This document shows, piece after piece, positions 31,503 to 39,633 of a DNA stretch of 64,000 nucleotides. The stretch comes from WHSW01 sp963851045. Lineage in GTDB: Bacteria; Actinomycetota; Thermoleophilia; Solirubrobacterales; 70-9. The stretch spans positions 1 to 64,000 of the forward strand of contig CAWKNC010000002.1 in assembly GCA_963851045.1 (NCBI GenBank), written 5' to 3'. The notes under the pieces were generated by a model. It saw nothing but the letters and a program-made list of their open reading frames with translations, ran no database searches and was not told the origin of the DNA. Position numbers and translations under genes: made by a program. How positions within the stretch are numbered: the stretch's first letter is position 1; every line of letters begins with the position of its first letter.

Positions 31503-32438
31503 ATGGGACAGAAGATTCACCCCGAGGGCTTTCGCGTCGGCTACATCCACGACTGGAAGTCGAACTGGTTCGACGAGCGCAACTTCTCCGACCTGCTGCT
31601 CGAGGACATCGCGATCCGCGATCACATCGAGGGCAAGCTCTCGCATGCCGGCCTCTCGGACATCAACATCGTCAAGCAGCGCGGTGAGATCACCGTCGAC
31701 ATCCACACGGCCCGCCCGGGCATCGTCATCGGCAAGTCCGGTGCCGAGGTCGATGCGCTGCGCCGCGACCTGCACCGGATTACCAACAAGCCGGTCAAGG
31801 TCAACATCAAGGAGATCAAGCGCCCCGAGCTCGACGCGAAGCTGGTCGCCCAGTCGATCGCCGAGCAGCTGCAGAATCGCGTCGCGTTTCGCCGTGCGAT
31901 GAAGCGCGCGCTGACCTCGGCGATGCGCTCCGGCGCCAAGGGCGTGAAGGTCCAGGTTTCCGGTCGACTCGGTGGAGCCGAGATGGCGCGCACCGAGGGC
32001 TACTCCGACGGTCGCGTGCCGCTTCACACCCTCCGCGCCGACATCGACTACGGCTTCGTCGAGGCGAAGACCACGACCGGTCGCATCGGTGTCAAGTGCT
32101 GGATCAACAAGGGTGAGGTCATGCCCGAGGGCTTCGGCGCCGGTGGTGACGAGGAAGAGCTCGCGCCCCGCTCCTTCCGCCGGCGCAACGAGCGCGACGG
32201 TGGCCGAGGCGGCGATCGCGGCGGCCGTGGTGGTCGCGGCGGCCAGGGCGGTCAGCGTGGCGGCGGGCGTCCTTCGGGCGGCCAGGGCCGCCCCCCGCAA
32301 CAGCAGACTCCAGCCCCAGCGGCCCCAGCGGCCCCAGCGGCCCCTGCAGCCCCAGCGGCTCCAGCTGCCCCTGCCGCGCCCGCGGCTCCAGCAGCGCCGG
32401 CCGCTGACGCTGCTCCGAAGCCCGAGGGTGGTTCCTGA
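31503..32438 (+). CDS. rpsC: 30S ribosomal protein S3 with RGG and Pro/Ala tail
   Basis: 311 residues, versus about 210-240 usually. The KH domain (GIVIGKSGAEVDALRRDLHRIT) and the C-terminal S3 domain (RVPLHTLRADIDYGF, GVKCWINKGE) are intact to about residue 212; S3 lines mRNA entry and has helicase function. Residues ~213-311 are extra: an acidic patch, an Arg/Gly segment with RGG repeats (about 233-262), a Gln-rich turn, then about nine tandem (A)PA units. RGG tails bind RNA and the Pro/Ala tract is likely extended and disordered. An AGGAGG-like site precedes the ATG. The stop overlaps rplP (TGATG). Confidence 0.95.
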   Translation: MGQKIHPEGFRVGYIHDWKSNWFDERNFSDLLLEDIAIRDHIEGKLSHAGLSDINIVKQRGEITVDIHTARPGIVIGKSGAEVDALRRDLHRITNKPVKVNIKEIKRPELDAKLVAQSIAEQLQNRVAFRRAMKRALTSAMRSGAKGVKVQVSGRLGGAEMARTEGYSDGRVPLHTLRADIDYGFVEAKTTTGRIGVKCWINKGEVMPEGFGAGGDEEELAPRSFRRRNERDGGRGGDRGGRGGRGGQGGQRGGGRPSGGQGRPPQQQTPAPAAPAAPAAPAAPAAPAAPAAPAAPAAPAADAAPKPEGGS

Positions 32439-32860
32439 TGCTTAGCCCGAAGCGGGTCAAGCACCGCAAGCAGATGCGCGGCAAGCGCCGCGGCTACACC
32501 AAGGGCGGAGCCAACGTCACGTTCGGCGAGTACGGGCTCAAGGCGACCGAGCGCGGCTGGATCACCAACCGTCAGATCGAGGCTGCTCGCGTCGCGATGA
32601 CCCGCAAGATCAAGCGTGGTGGCAAGGTCTGGATCAACGTCTTCCCGGACAAGCCGTACACGAAGAAGCCGGCCGAGACGCGCCAGGGATCCGGTAAGGG
32701 CAATCCCGAGGGCTGGGTCGCCGTGGTCAAGCCCGGCAAGGTGATGTTCGAGCTCGCCGGCGTCCCCGAGGAGCTCGCCAAGGAGGCGATGCGCCTGGCG
32801 GGCCATAAGCTTCCGATCAAGACCAAGTTCGTCACGCGCGACGGGGCGGAGCAGCAGTGA
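32438..32860 (+). CDS. rplP: 50S ribosomal protein L16
   Basis: 140 residues. L16 positions A-site tRNA. MLSPKRVKHRKQMRGKRRG, GEYGLKATERGWITNRQIEAARVAMTR and the GSGKGNPEGWVAVVKPGKVMFE block are conserved. It overlaps rpsC by one base and rpmC by four. Confidence 0.97.
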   Translation: MLSPKRVKHRKQMRGKRRGYTKGGANVTFGEYGLKATERGWITNRQIEAARVAMTRKIKRGGKVWINVFPDKPYTKKPAETRQGSGKGNPEGWVAVVKPGKVMFELAGVPEELAKEAMRLAGHKLPIKTKFVTRDGAEQQ

Positions 32861-33066
32861 AGGCCTCCGACGTCCACGCGCTGGGTGACCAGGACCTGGT
32901 CCAGCAGCTCAAGGAAGCGCGCGAAGACGCGTTCAACCTGCGCTTTCGCCATGCCACCGGTGAGCTCGAGAACACATCGGGGCTGCGCGGATCCCGTCGC
33001 GACCTCGCCCGGCTGATGACAGTCGCCCGCGAACGCGGCATCGACATCCAAAAGGAACTGAAGTAA
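32857..33066 (+). CDS. rpmC: 50S ribosomal protein L29
   Basis: 69 residues from a GTG start overlapping the rplP stop (GTGA). L29 lies near the tunnel exit beside L23. The two-helix hairpin is visible (LVQQLKEAREDAFNLRFRHATGEL and RRDLARLMTVARERG). The stop is directly followed by the rpsQ start. Confidence 0.95.
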   Translation: MKASDVHALGDQDLVQQLKEAREDAFNLRFRHATGELENTSGLRGSRRDLARLMTVARERGIDIQKELK

Positions 33067-33765
33067 GTGAGCGAAGAAGAAAAGACTGAAGACCAGACCC
33101 CGGAAGAGCCCGCCGCCGAGGCCGAGGCTCCGGCCGAGGACGCTCCCGTGGAGGAGGCTCCGGCCGAGGACGCCCCCGCCGAGGACGCACCTGCCGAGGA
33201 GGCCCCTGCCGAGCAGGCCGAGGAGCCGGTCGCGGACGAACCCGCTGCCGAGGAACCCGCTGCTGAGAAGGCCCCCGCGGCCGCAGCTGCCCCTGCCGAG
33301 GATTCCGAGCCCGAGGAGGTTCTGAGCCCGAAGCAGCTGCGCAAGCGCAAGCGCGGCCAGCACACCGGCGAGGCCCGTCCGCAGCGCACACCCGAGGAGC
33401 GCGCCGCCGAGCGCGCCGAGGCTCGCAAGGCGGCCGCCGCTGCGCGTGGCCGCAGTCGTACTCGCGCCCGCTCAAAGCACGAGGCCGGTGAGGGCACGCC
33501 CGCCGCCGAGCGCGAGCCCGGCGCGAAGAAGGTTCGCCAGGGCACGGTCGTGTCGAGCAAGGCCGACAAGACGATCACGGTCAAGATCGAGGTCGTTCGC
33601 CGCCACCCCGTCTACGAGAAGGTCGTCCGCAAGTCGTCGACGATCCACGCCCACGACGAGGCCAACGATGCCAACGCCGGCGACACCGTCCGCGTAATCG
33701 AGTCGCGCCCGACCTCAAAGCTCAAGCGCTGGCGCCTGGTCGAGGTCGTGGAGAGGGCCAAGTAA
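33067..33765 (+). CDS. rpsQ: 30S ribosomal protein S17 with a ~150-residue N-terminal arm
   Basis: 232 residues; S17 is normally about 80-90. The S17 core occupies ~153-232 (RQGTVVSSKADKTITVKIEVVRRHPVYEKVVRKSSTIHAHDE, SKLKRWRLVEVV). Ahead of it are an acidic arm of Glu/Ala/Pro repeats (about 1-85; units like EEAPAEDAP) and then a basic Arg/Ala/Lys segment (about 92-150). The GTG at 33067 abuts the rpmC stop with no other gap, so the arm is part of the frame. An internal start near the core is possible, but I see no strong internal ribosome site. S17 binds 16S rRNA helix 11 early in assembly; the arm would extend from the 30S body. Confidence 0.92.
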   Translation: MSEEEKTEDQTPEEPAAEAEAPAEDAPVEEAPAEDAPAEDAPAEEAPAEQAEEPVADEPAAEEPAAEKAPAAAAAPAEDSEPEEVLSPKQLRKRKRGQHTGEARPQRTPEERAAERAEARKAAAAARGRSRTRARSKHEAGEGTPAAEREPGAKKVRQGTVVSSKADKTITVKIEVVRRHPVYEKVVRKSSTIHAHDEANDANAGDTVRVIESRPTSKLKRWRLVEVVERAK

Positions 33766-34134
33766 GTGATCCAGCAGGAGTCACGACTCAAGGTCGCCGA
33801 CAACTCGGGTGCGCGGGAGATCCTCTGCATCCGGGTCAAGGGCGGCTCGCACCGCCGCTACGCCGGCGTCGGCGACGTGATCACGGCGACGGTCAAGCAG
33901 GCCACGCCGCGCGGCGGCGTGCGCAAGGGCGAGGTCGTCCAGGCCGTCGTCGTTCGCACCCGCAAGCAGCTCGGCCGCTCGGATGGCACCTACATCGCCT
34001 TCGACGAGAACGCTGCCGTGCTGATCGACGACAACGGCGCCCCCCGCGGCACTCGCATCTTCGGCCCGGTCGCCCGCGAGCTTCGCGACAAGAACTTCAT
34101 GCGGATCGTCTCCCTCGCGCCGGAGGTGCTGTAG
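33766..34134 (+). CDS. rplN: 50S ribosomal protein L14
   Basis: 122 residues from a GTG start that abuts the rpsQ stop. L14 forms bridge B8 to the 30S and binds RsfS. MIQQESRLKVADNSGAREILCIRV, RKGEVVQAVVVRTRK and DENAAVLIDDNGAPRGTRIFGPVARELR are conserved. Confidence 0.97.
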   Translation: MIQQESRLKVADNSGAREILCIRVKGGSHRRYAGVGDVITATVKQATPRGGVRKGEVVQAVVVRTRKQLGRSDGTYIAFDENAAVLIDDNGAPRGTRIFGPVARELRDKNFMRIVSLAPEVL

Positions 34135-34136
34135 CG

Positions 34137-34472
34137 ATGGCCAAGGGAATGGGAATCCGCACCGACGACACCGTGATCCTGATCGCCGGCAAGGACAAGG
34201 GCAAGACCGGCCGCGTCCTGCGCACCGACCCGAACAAGCGACGCGTCTACGTCGAGGGTCTGAACATGATCAAGCGCCACACCCGTCCGCGCTCGGTCAA
34301 GGACACGCAGAAGGCCCAGTCGAGCGGGATCATCGATCAGGAGGGTCCGATTCACGTCTCTAACGTGATGCTCGTCGACCCCACCGACAACAAGCCGACG
34401 CGCGTCGGGGTGCGAGCCGAAAACGGCAAGCGCCAGCGCTATTCCAAGCGCACCGGCAAGGTCATCGGCTAA
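34137..34472 (+). CDS. rplX: 50S ribosomal protein L24
   Basis: 111 residues. L24 is an assembly initiator near the tunnel exit. A KOW motif begins the protein (DTVILIAGKDKGKTGRVLR); YVEGLNMIKRHTRP and HVSNVMLVDP follow. It starts 2 nt after rplN. Confidence 0.96.
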   Translation: MAKGMGIRTDDTVILIAGKDKGKTGRVLRTDPNKRRVYVEGLNMIKRHTRPRSVKDTQKAQSSGIIDQEGPIHVSNVMLVDPTDNKPTRVGVRAENGKRQRYSKRTGKVIG

Positions 34473-34486
34473 ACCATTAGGTAGCG

Positions 34487-35305
34487 ATGGAAGCAGCAAC
34501 AGTCCCAGAATCACAGCAGGCAGCACCGCCCCCGCGGTTGCGCGAGAAGTACGAGAGCGAAGTCGTTGGCGCGCTGACGTCCAAGTTCGGCTACTCCAGC
34601 CGCATGCAGGTCCCGCGCCTGACAAAGATCACCGTCAACATGGGTGTGGGCGATGCCAAGCAGGCAACGCCGATCCTCGAGGCGGCAACCGAGCAGCTCG
34701 CGACGATCACCGGTCAGCAGCCGAGCGTGCGCCGCGCGCGTCGCTCGATCGCGAACTTCAAGCTTCGCGAGGGCATGCCGGTCGGCGTCGCCGTGACCCT
34801 GCGAGGCGCCCGCATGTGGGAGTTCCTCGATCGCCTGATCTCGATCTCGATCCCGCGCATTCGCGACTTCCGTGGCCTCAAGGCCAACGCCTTCGACGGT
34901 CGCGGCAACTACTCGATGGGCGTCCGCGAGCAGCTGATCTTCCCTGAGATCGACTACGACTCGGTCGACGAGGTTCGCGGTCTCGACATCGCGATGACGA
35001 CCACGGCGGCGACGAACGAGGAGGCCTTCGAGCTTCTCCTCGGTCTGGGGATGCCCTTCTCGCAAGAGCACCGACCCGGTGTGGTCGAGCCCGAGGTCGA
35101 CCCGGAGGAGGAGCGCCGGCTCGAGGAGGCCCGTGCACGGGCCGCGGCAGAGGAGGCCGCACTGGAGCAGCTCAAGGAAGAGAACCCGGAGGCGTATGCC
35201 AAGCCCGAGCGTCCCGAAGAGGGCGAGGAGGGCGAGGAGGGTGCCGCGGAGGGCGATTCCGACGGCGACCAGAAGACTTCAAGCGACGAAAGTTCAGAGG
35301 ACTGA
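34487..35305 (+). CDS. rplE: 50S ribosomal protein L5 with an acidic C-terminal tail
   Basis: 272 residues; L5 is usually about 180. L5 binds 5S rRNA and contacts P-site tRNA. The core (about 13-200) contains LREKYESEVVGAL, KITVNMGVGDA, RARRSIANFKLREGMPVGVAVTLRG and GRGNYSMGVREQLIFPEID. From ~202 an added tail of about 70 residues runs first as a likely charged helix (EEERRLEEARARAAAEEAAL) and then as a Glu/Gly/Asp/Ser acidic tract. rpsN starts 7 nt later. Confidence 0.95.
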   Translation: MEAATVPESQQAAPPPRLREKYESEVVGALTSKFGYSSRMQVPRLTKITVNMGVGDAKQATPILEAATEQLATITGQQPSVRRARRSIANFKLREGMPVGVAVTLRGARMWEFLDRLISISIPRIRDFRGLKANAFDGRGNYSMGVREQLIFPEIDYDSVDEVRGLDIAMTTTAATNEEAFELLLGLGMPFSQEHRPGVVEPEVDPEEERRLEEARARAAAEEAALEQLKEENPEAYAKPERPEEGEEGEEGAAEGDSDGDQKTSSDESSED

Positions 35306-35312
35306 CCAACAC

Positions 35313-35498
35313 ATGGCGAAGACGTCACAGAAGGTGCGCCAACAGCGCAAGGCGAAGTTCAAGACGCGCGAGTACAACCGCTGCCGCAACTGCGGACGGT
35401 CGCGCGCCTACTACCGTAAGTTCGGACTCTGCCGGATCTGCCTGCGCAAGCAAGCTCATCAGGGCTACGTGCCCGGCATGAGCAAGGCGAGCTGGTAA
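35313..35498 (+). CDS. rpsN: 30S ribosomal protein S14, zinc type
   Basis: 61 residues, the short zinc-binding form. Cys24, Cys27, Cys40 and Cys43 (CRNC and CRIC pairs) form the zinc ribbon. The ATG at 35313 was chosen because the longer upstream frame overlaps rplE out of frame. Zinc-limited actinobacteria often keep a zinc-free paralogue elsewhere; none is in this window. Confidence 0.96.
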   Translation: MAKTSQKVRQQRKAKFKTREYNRCRNCGRSRAYYRKFGLCRICLRKQAHQGYVPGMSKASW

Positions 35499-35526
35499 CC
35501 CCCGTACGAAGACTGATTGATCACGC

Positions 35527-35922
35527 ATGCTCACTGACCCGATTTCCGATTATCTGACCCGCATACGCAACGGGCTCGCCGCCGACCACACCGACGTCGA
35601 GGTCCCGGCATCGCGCCTGAAGAAGGAGCTGAGCCGGATCCTGCGCGAGCAGGGCTACATCAGCGACTTCGAGGTTCAGCCGACCGCGGTTGGCGAGGTC
35701 ATCAAGATCGAGCTCAAGTACACCGAGGACCGCCGTCCCGTGATCAGCGGCCTGCGCCGCGTCTCGCGCCCGGGACGCCGCCATTACGTCACCCACGACG
35801 ACGTCCCGCGCGTCCAGGGCGGCATGGGCACCTCGATCATCTCGACCTCGACCGGTGTCATGACCGGCCACGAGGCCAAGGCGAAGGGCGTCGGCGGCGA
35901 GGTCGTCGCGTTCGTCTGGTGA
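35527..35922 (+). CDS. rpsH: 30S ribosomal protein S8
   Basis: 131 residues. S8 binds 16S rRNA helix 21 and in E. coli represses the spc operon. DPISDYLTRIRNGL, RRVSRPGRRHYV and the C-terminal GTSIISTSTGVMTGHEAKAKGVGGEVVAFVW are conserved. Confidence 0.97.
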   Translation: MLTDPISDYLTRIRNGLAADHTDVEVPASRLKKELSRILREQGYISDFEVQPTAVGEVIKIELKYTEDRRPVISGLRRVSRPGRRHYVTHDDVPRVQGGMGTSIISTSTGVMTGHEAKAKGVGGEVVAFVW

Positions 35923-35926
35923 TCTC

Positions 35927-36460
35927 ATGAGTCGAATCGGCCGACAGCCCATCTCCGTGCCCGAAGGCGTCAGCGTCGCGATCGGCCCTGGCCGCGTGAC
36001 GGTCAACGGGCCCAAGGGCGAGCTTCAGCAGACGGTTAGCGAACGGATGGAGATCGTCGAGGCGGACGGCGTGCTCACGGTCACCCGCGCGACCGACCGC
36101 GGCACCGACCGCGCGATCCATGGGCTCACCCGGAGCCTCGTCGCGAACATGGTCGAGGGCGTCACCGAGGGCTTTTCCAAGGAACTTCAGATCCAGGGCG
36201 TCGGCTATCGCGCAAAGCTCGCGGGCAAGGCCCTCGAGCTCAGCGTCGGTTACTCGCACCCGGTCACGATCGCGGCTCCGGACGGCATCGAGTTCGATGT
36301 GCCCCAGCCGACGCAGGTGATCGTCCGCGGCATCGACAAGCAGCTTGTCGGCGAGATCGCTTCGCAGATCCGTCGCACCCGCCCGCCCGAGCCCTACAAG
36401 GGCAAGGGGATCCGTTACGTCGGCGAGCAGATTCGCCGGAAGGTCGGTAAGCGGGCATGA
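35927..36460 (+). CDS. rplF: 50S ribosomal protein L6
   Basis: 177 residues. L6 supports the factor-binding region near the sarcin-ricin loop. MSRIGRQPISVPEGVSV, VEGVTEGFSKELQIQGVGYRA and the C-terminal PPEPYKGKGIRYVGEQIRRKVGK signature are intact. It overlaps rplR by 4 nt (ATGA). Confidence 0.97.
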   Translation: MSRIGRQPISVPEGVSVAIGPGRVTVNGPKGELQQTVSERMEIVEADGVLTVTRATDRGTDRAIHGLTRSLVANMVEGVTEGFSKELQIQGVGYRAKLAGKALELSVGYSHPVTIAAPDGIEFDVPQPTQVIVRGIDKQLVGEIASQIRRTRPPEPYKGKGIRYVGEQIRRKVGKRA

Positions 36461-36810
36461 CGATCACGACCAAGCCCCAGCAGCGGATCAAGCGGCGCAA
36501 GCGCGTCCGCTCGAAGGTCACGGGCAGTCCCGAGCGCCCGCGCCTGTCGGTTTTCCGCTCCAATCGCGGCGTCTTCGCCCAGCTTGTCGACGACCGTTCT
36601 GGCAAGACCATTGCCGCCGTCAACTGGATCGAGGCGGACCTGCGCAAGCTCGAGCCGATGGAGCAGGCCAAGAAGGTCGGCTCGCTGCTCGCCGAGCGCG
36701 CGAAGGACGCGGGTGTCACGACCTGCGTCTTCGATCGCGGCGGTTACCGCTACCACGGGCGCGTCAAGGCGCTCGCCGAGGGTGCCCGAGAGGGCGGCCT
36801 CGAGTTCTGA
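36457..36810 (+). CDS. rplR: 50S ribosomal protein L18
   Basis: 117 residues. L18 binds 5S rRNA with L5. RIKRRKRVRSKVTGSPERPRLSVFRSN and VFDRGGYRYHGRVKALAEGAREGGLEF are typical. Coupled to rplF by a 4-nt overlap; rpsE follows after 24 nt. Confidence 0.97.
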   Translation: MTITTKPQQRIKRRKRVRSKVTGSPERPRLSVFRSNRGVFAQLVDDRSGKTIAAVNWIEADLRKLEPMEQAKKVGSLLAERAKDAGVTTCVFDRGGYRYHGRVKALAEGAREGGLEF

Positions 36811-36834
36811 ACTCGCTACTTTGATCGGCTGCAG

Positions 36835-37521
36835 ATGAAGACCCATCACGAAGTTGAACTGGTCAGCCCGCAGGGCCTCGACCTCCAGGAGCGAGTGATT
36901 GAGATCAATCGCGTCGCCAAGGTCGTCAAGGGCGGCCGGCGCTTCTCGTTCACCGCCCTCGTTGCCGTGGGCGACGAAAACGATGTCGTCGGGATCGGCT
37001 ACGGCAAGGCCCGCGAGGTCCCGCTGGCGATCCAGAAGGCGGTCGAGAACGCGCGCAAGAGCCTGATTCGCGTGCCGAAGTACGGCCAGACGATCCCGCA
37101 TCGCAATATCGGCCGCTTCGGCTCCGGCCACGTCGTCCTGCGCCCGGCCAGCCCGGGTACCGGCGTGATCGCGGGCGGCGGCGTTCGCGCCGTGCTCGAG
37201 CTCGGCGGAATTCGCGACGTGCTCTCGAAGTCGATCGGCTCCCAGAATCCGATCAACCTCGTCAAGGCGACGATGGACGGCCTCACCGGTCTGCGCCGCC
37301 CAGAGGACGTCGCCAAGCTGCGCGGCCTCTCGGTCAAGCAGGTGCTGGGCCTGGATCTTCAGGAGGCCGCGGCGCGTGAGGCGGCTGCCGACGCGCCCGC
37401 TGGCGATAGCGGCGAAGCCGCGGTGGACGCGGTTGAACCTGCCGTCCCTGTTGCGGCGCAACCCGCCGAGACCGGACGCGAAGCGGAGGATCTCGGCGGA
37501 GGTACTGCGGAAAATGGCTGA
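36835..37521 (+). CDS. rpsE: 30S ribosomal protein S5 with Ala/Glu tail
   Basis: 228 residues; usual length is about 165-200. S5 lines the mRNA channel and affects accuracy. Core signatures are LQERVIEINRVAKVVKGGRRFSFTALV, the spectinomycin-site loop KVVKGGRRF, and GVIAGGGVRAVLELGGIRDVLSKSIGSQNPINLVKATMDGL. From ~178 a tail of about 50 residues rich in Ala, Glu, Pro and Gly follows. The end overlaps rpmD by 8 nt. Confidence 0.95.
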   Translation: MKTHHEVELVSPQGLDLQERVIEINRVAKVVKGGRRFSFTALVAVGDENDVVGIGYGKAREVPLAIQKAVENARKSLIRVPKYGQTIPHRNIGRFGSGHVVLRPASPGTGVIAGGGVRAVLELGGIRDVLSKSIGSQNPINLVKATMDGLTGLRRPEDVAKLRGLSVKQVLGLDLQEAAAREAAADAPAGDSGEAAVDAVEPAVPVAAQPAETGREAEDLGGGTAENG

Positions 37522-37693
37522 CGTCAAGCTTCGCCAGGTGCGTTCTGCAAGCGGCACGAGCCCGAAGCAGCGCGGCACCCTCGAGTCTTTGAAGCTCGGC
37601 CGGATCGGCAAGGAGTCGACGCTGGCCGACACCCCGCAGCTGCGCGGAGCGCTCGACAAGGTCTCTCATCTCGTCGAGGAAGTCAAAGACTGA
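37514..37693 (+). CDS. rpmD: 50S ribosomal protein L30
   Basis: 59 residues, normal for bacterial L30. The ATG at 37514 lies inside the rpsE 3' end; the longer frame from 37376 is a shadow of rpsE. VKLRQVRSASGTSPKQRGTLESLKLGRIG is characteristic. Its TGA shares a base with the rplO ATG. Confidence 0.95.
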   Translation: MADVKLRQVRSASGTSPKQRGTLESLKLGRIGKESTLADTPQLRGALDKVSHLVEEVKD

Positions 37694-38229
37694 TGGCCCG
37701 TCTCGACCCCGAAGAGATCGGCCTGCACACAATCCGCCCCAAGCCGGGCGCGACTCACGCACGCAAGCGGCTCGGCCGCGGCAAGGGCAGCGGACAGGGC
37801 AAGACGGCCGGTAAGGGCCACAAGGGCGCGAACGCGCGCGCGGGCGCGAAGGACAGGCGCGGCTATGAGGGCGGGCAGAACCCGATCCACATGCGCATGC
37901 GCAAGCTCCGCGGCCCGAACAAGAAGACATCGATGCCGTTCGAGCCGTTTCGAACGCACAGCCAGCCGGTCAATCTTTCCGACCTCGAGGCGCGCTTCGA
38001 CGCTGGCGCCGAGGTCACCCCGGACAGCCTGCGCTCCGCAGGCCTGGCGACGCGCCGCCACCCGGTGAAGATCCTCGGCAAGGGCGATATCTCCAAGAAG
38101 CTGACGGTTCGGGCGCACGCGTTCAGCGCCACCGCCAAGGAGAAGATCGAGGCGGCGGGCGGGACCGTTGAGGTAATCGAGCCTCAGCCGACGTATCAGC
38201 GTTTCAGCGCCGCCGCCGGGTCCGAGTAA
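37693..38229 (+). CDS. rplO: 50S ribosomal protein L15
   Basis: 178 residues. L15 is a late assembly protein binding 23S rRNA. The Gly/Lys-rich N-terminal segment KRLGRGKGSGQGKTAGKGHKG and the GFEGGQ-type motif (here GYEGGQNPIHMRMRKLRG) are present. secY follows after 3 nt. Confidence 0.96.
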   Translation: MARLDPEEIGLHTIRPKPGATHARKRLGRGKGSGQGKTAGKGHKGANARAGAKDRRGYEGGQNPIHMRMRKLRGPNKKTSMPFEPFRTHSQPVNLSDLEARFDAGAEVTPDSLRSAGLATRRHPVKILGKGDISKKLTVRAHAFSATAKEKIEAAGGTVEVIEPQPTYQRFSAAAGSE

Positions 38230-38232
38230 CCC

Positions 38233-39504
38233 ATGCTGCAGACGATCGCGAACGCATTCGCGGTTCCGGAGATCCGCCGAAAGATCTTCTTCACGCTCGG
38301 GATGCTCGCGCTGTATCGGCTCGGAGCCTTCATCCCGGCGCCGGGAATCGACGTCGACACGCTCGATTCGATCGAGGACAACTTCACCGGGAACAACGTC
38401 CTCGGCTTCCTGAACCTGTTCTCCGGCGGGTCCCTCCAGCGACTTTCGCTGTTCGCGCTGGGGATCATGCCCTACATCACAGCGTCGATCATCCTGCAGT
38501 TGTTGACGGTGGTCGTGCCCTCACTCGAGCGCCTCCAGAAGGAGGGCGAGGTGGGCCAGCAGAAGATCACGCAGTACACGCGTTATCTGACCGTCGGGCT
38601 CGCGTTCGGCCAGTCGATCGGCTACGTCTTTCTCTTCGAGAGCTTCACCAACGCCGCCGGCGACAGCGTCGTGGGCACGCTCACCTTCACCAAGGTGTTC
38701 GTGATCGTGATCTCGCTGACGGCCGGCTGCGTGTTGCTGATGTGGCTCGGCGAGCTGATCACCCAGCGCGGCGTGGGCAACGGGATCAGCCTCATGATCT
38801 TCGCCTCGATCGCTTCCGGCATCGGCCCAGGCCTGACCAAGTGGTGGTCGAACCCCGACCAGGTCTTCGTCGTGATGATGCCGTTCGTCGCGCTCGCGGT
38901 GATAGTCGGAATCGTCTTCGTGCAGGAGGGCCAGCGACGAATCCCTGTGCAGTACGCCAAGCGCGTGGTCGGCCGGCGGATGACCACCGGAGGCTCGACC
39001 TACCTGCCGCTGCGCGTGAACATGGCGGGCGTGATCCCGGTCATCTTCGCCGCCTCGATCATGGCCTTCCCGCCGACAATCGGACAGCTGCTCAACACCC
39101 CTGCGGCTCTCGACTTCGCCGCCTTCTTCAGCCCGTCGAGCTGGGCCTACGTGGTTGGCGAGGTCTTCTTCATCATCGTCTTCACGTACTTCTATACGGC
39201 GGTCACGTTCAACCCCGTCGACCAGGCCGACAACCTGAAGAAGTACGGCGGCTTCATTCCCGGCGTGCGGCCCGGGCGACCGACTGCCGAGTACCTCGAC
39301 CGGATCCTCTCGCGGCTCACGTTCCCGGGCGCGCTCTACCTCGGTGCGGTCGCCGCGCTGCCGACGATCCTGATCAACCAGACGTCGGCGAACTTCTTCT
39401 TCGGCGGCACCTCGATCCTCATCGTCGTGGGCGTCGCGCTCGACACGGTCAAGCAGCTCGAGTCGCAGCTGATGATGCGCAACTACGAGGGCTTCCTGAA
39501 GTAG
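38233..39504 (+). CDS. secY: Protein translocase subunit SecY
   Basis: 423 residues with ten membrane segments. SecY forms the protein-conducting channel with SecE and SecG. Visible landmarks are IRRKIFFTLGMLALYRLGAFIPAPGID (TM1), the plug region FLNLFSGGSLQRLSLFALGIMPYITASIILQLL, ERLQKEGEVGQQKITQYTRY, and the cytoplasmic loops RRIPVQYAKR and FKPGVRPG-like IPGVRPGRPT near the SecA/ribosome contact. A 129-nt spacer with an inverted repeat follows; adk, the normal neighbour, is displaced by an AbiEi/DUF559 gene. Confidence 0.97.
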   Translation: MLQTIANAFAVPEIRRKIFFTLGMLALYRLGAFIPAPGIDVDTLDSIEDNFTGNNVLGFLNLFSGGSLQRLSLFALGIMPYITASIILQLLTVVVPSLERLQKEGEVGQQKITQYTRYLTVGLAFGQSIGYVFLFESFTNAAGDSVVGTLTFTKVFVIVISLTAGCVLLMWLGELITQRGVGNGISLMIFASIASGIGPGLTKWWSNPDQVFVVMMPFVALAVIVGIVFVQEGQRRIPVQYAKRVVGRRMTTGGSTYLPLRVNMAGVIPVIFAASIMAFPPTIGQLLNTPAALDFAAFFSPSSWAYVVGEVFFIIVFTYFYTAVTFNPVDQADNLKKYGGFIPGVRPGRPTAEYLDRILSRLTFPGALYLGAVAALPTILINQTSANFFFGGTSILIVVGVALDTVKQLESQLMMRNYEGFLK

Positions 39505-39580
39505 ACACGCGTCGTCGCGTCCTTATTGACGCTTCGCGCACCACGGGACCGCGTTTGACAGTGAAGGTGGGCCCATGGAG

Positions 39581-39630
39581 CGCGAGCCTGTCGTTGCGGG
39601 GCCAGGGGAAGGCACAAGGACAGGCTCACG
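39581..39630. repeat. Inverted repeat between secY and the AbiEi/DUF559 gene
   Basis: CGCGAGCCTGTC (39581-39592) and GACAGGCTCACG (39619-39630) pair over 12 bp with one mismatch, around a 26-nt interior. No T tract follows. Two TTGAC boxes (39526 and 39555) lie upstream without matching -10 elements. It could be a terminator for the secY transcript, an operator, or a remnant of the insertion that brought in the next gene. Confidence 0.5.
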
Positions 39631-39633
39631 CTC

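Noticed and set aside
39505..39633. Transposon end at the secY-adk insertion
   Set aside because: There is only one imperfect inverted repeat, no transposase and no visible target duplication, so the call is not supported.
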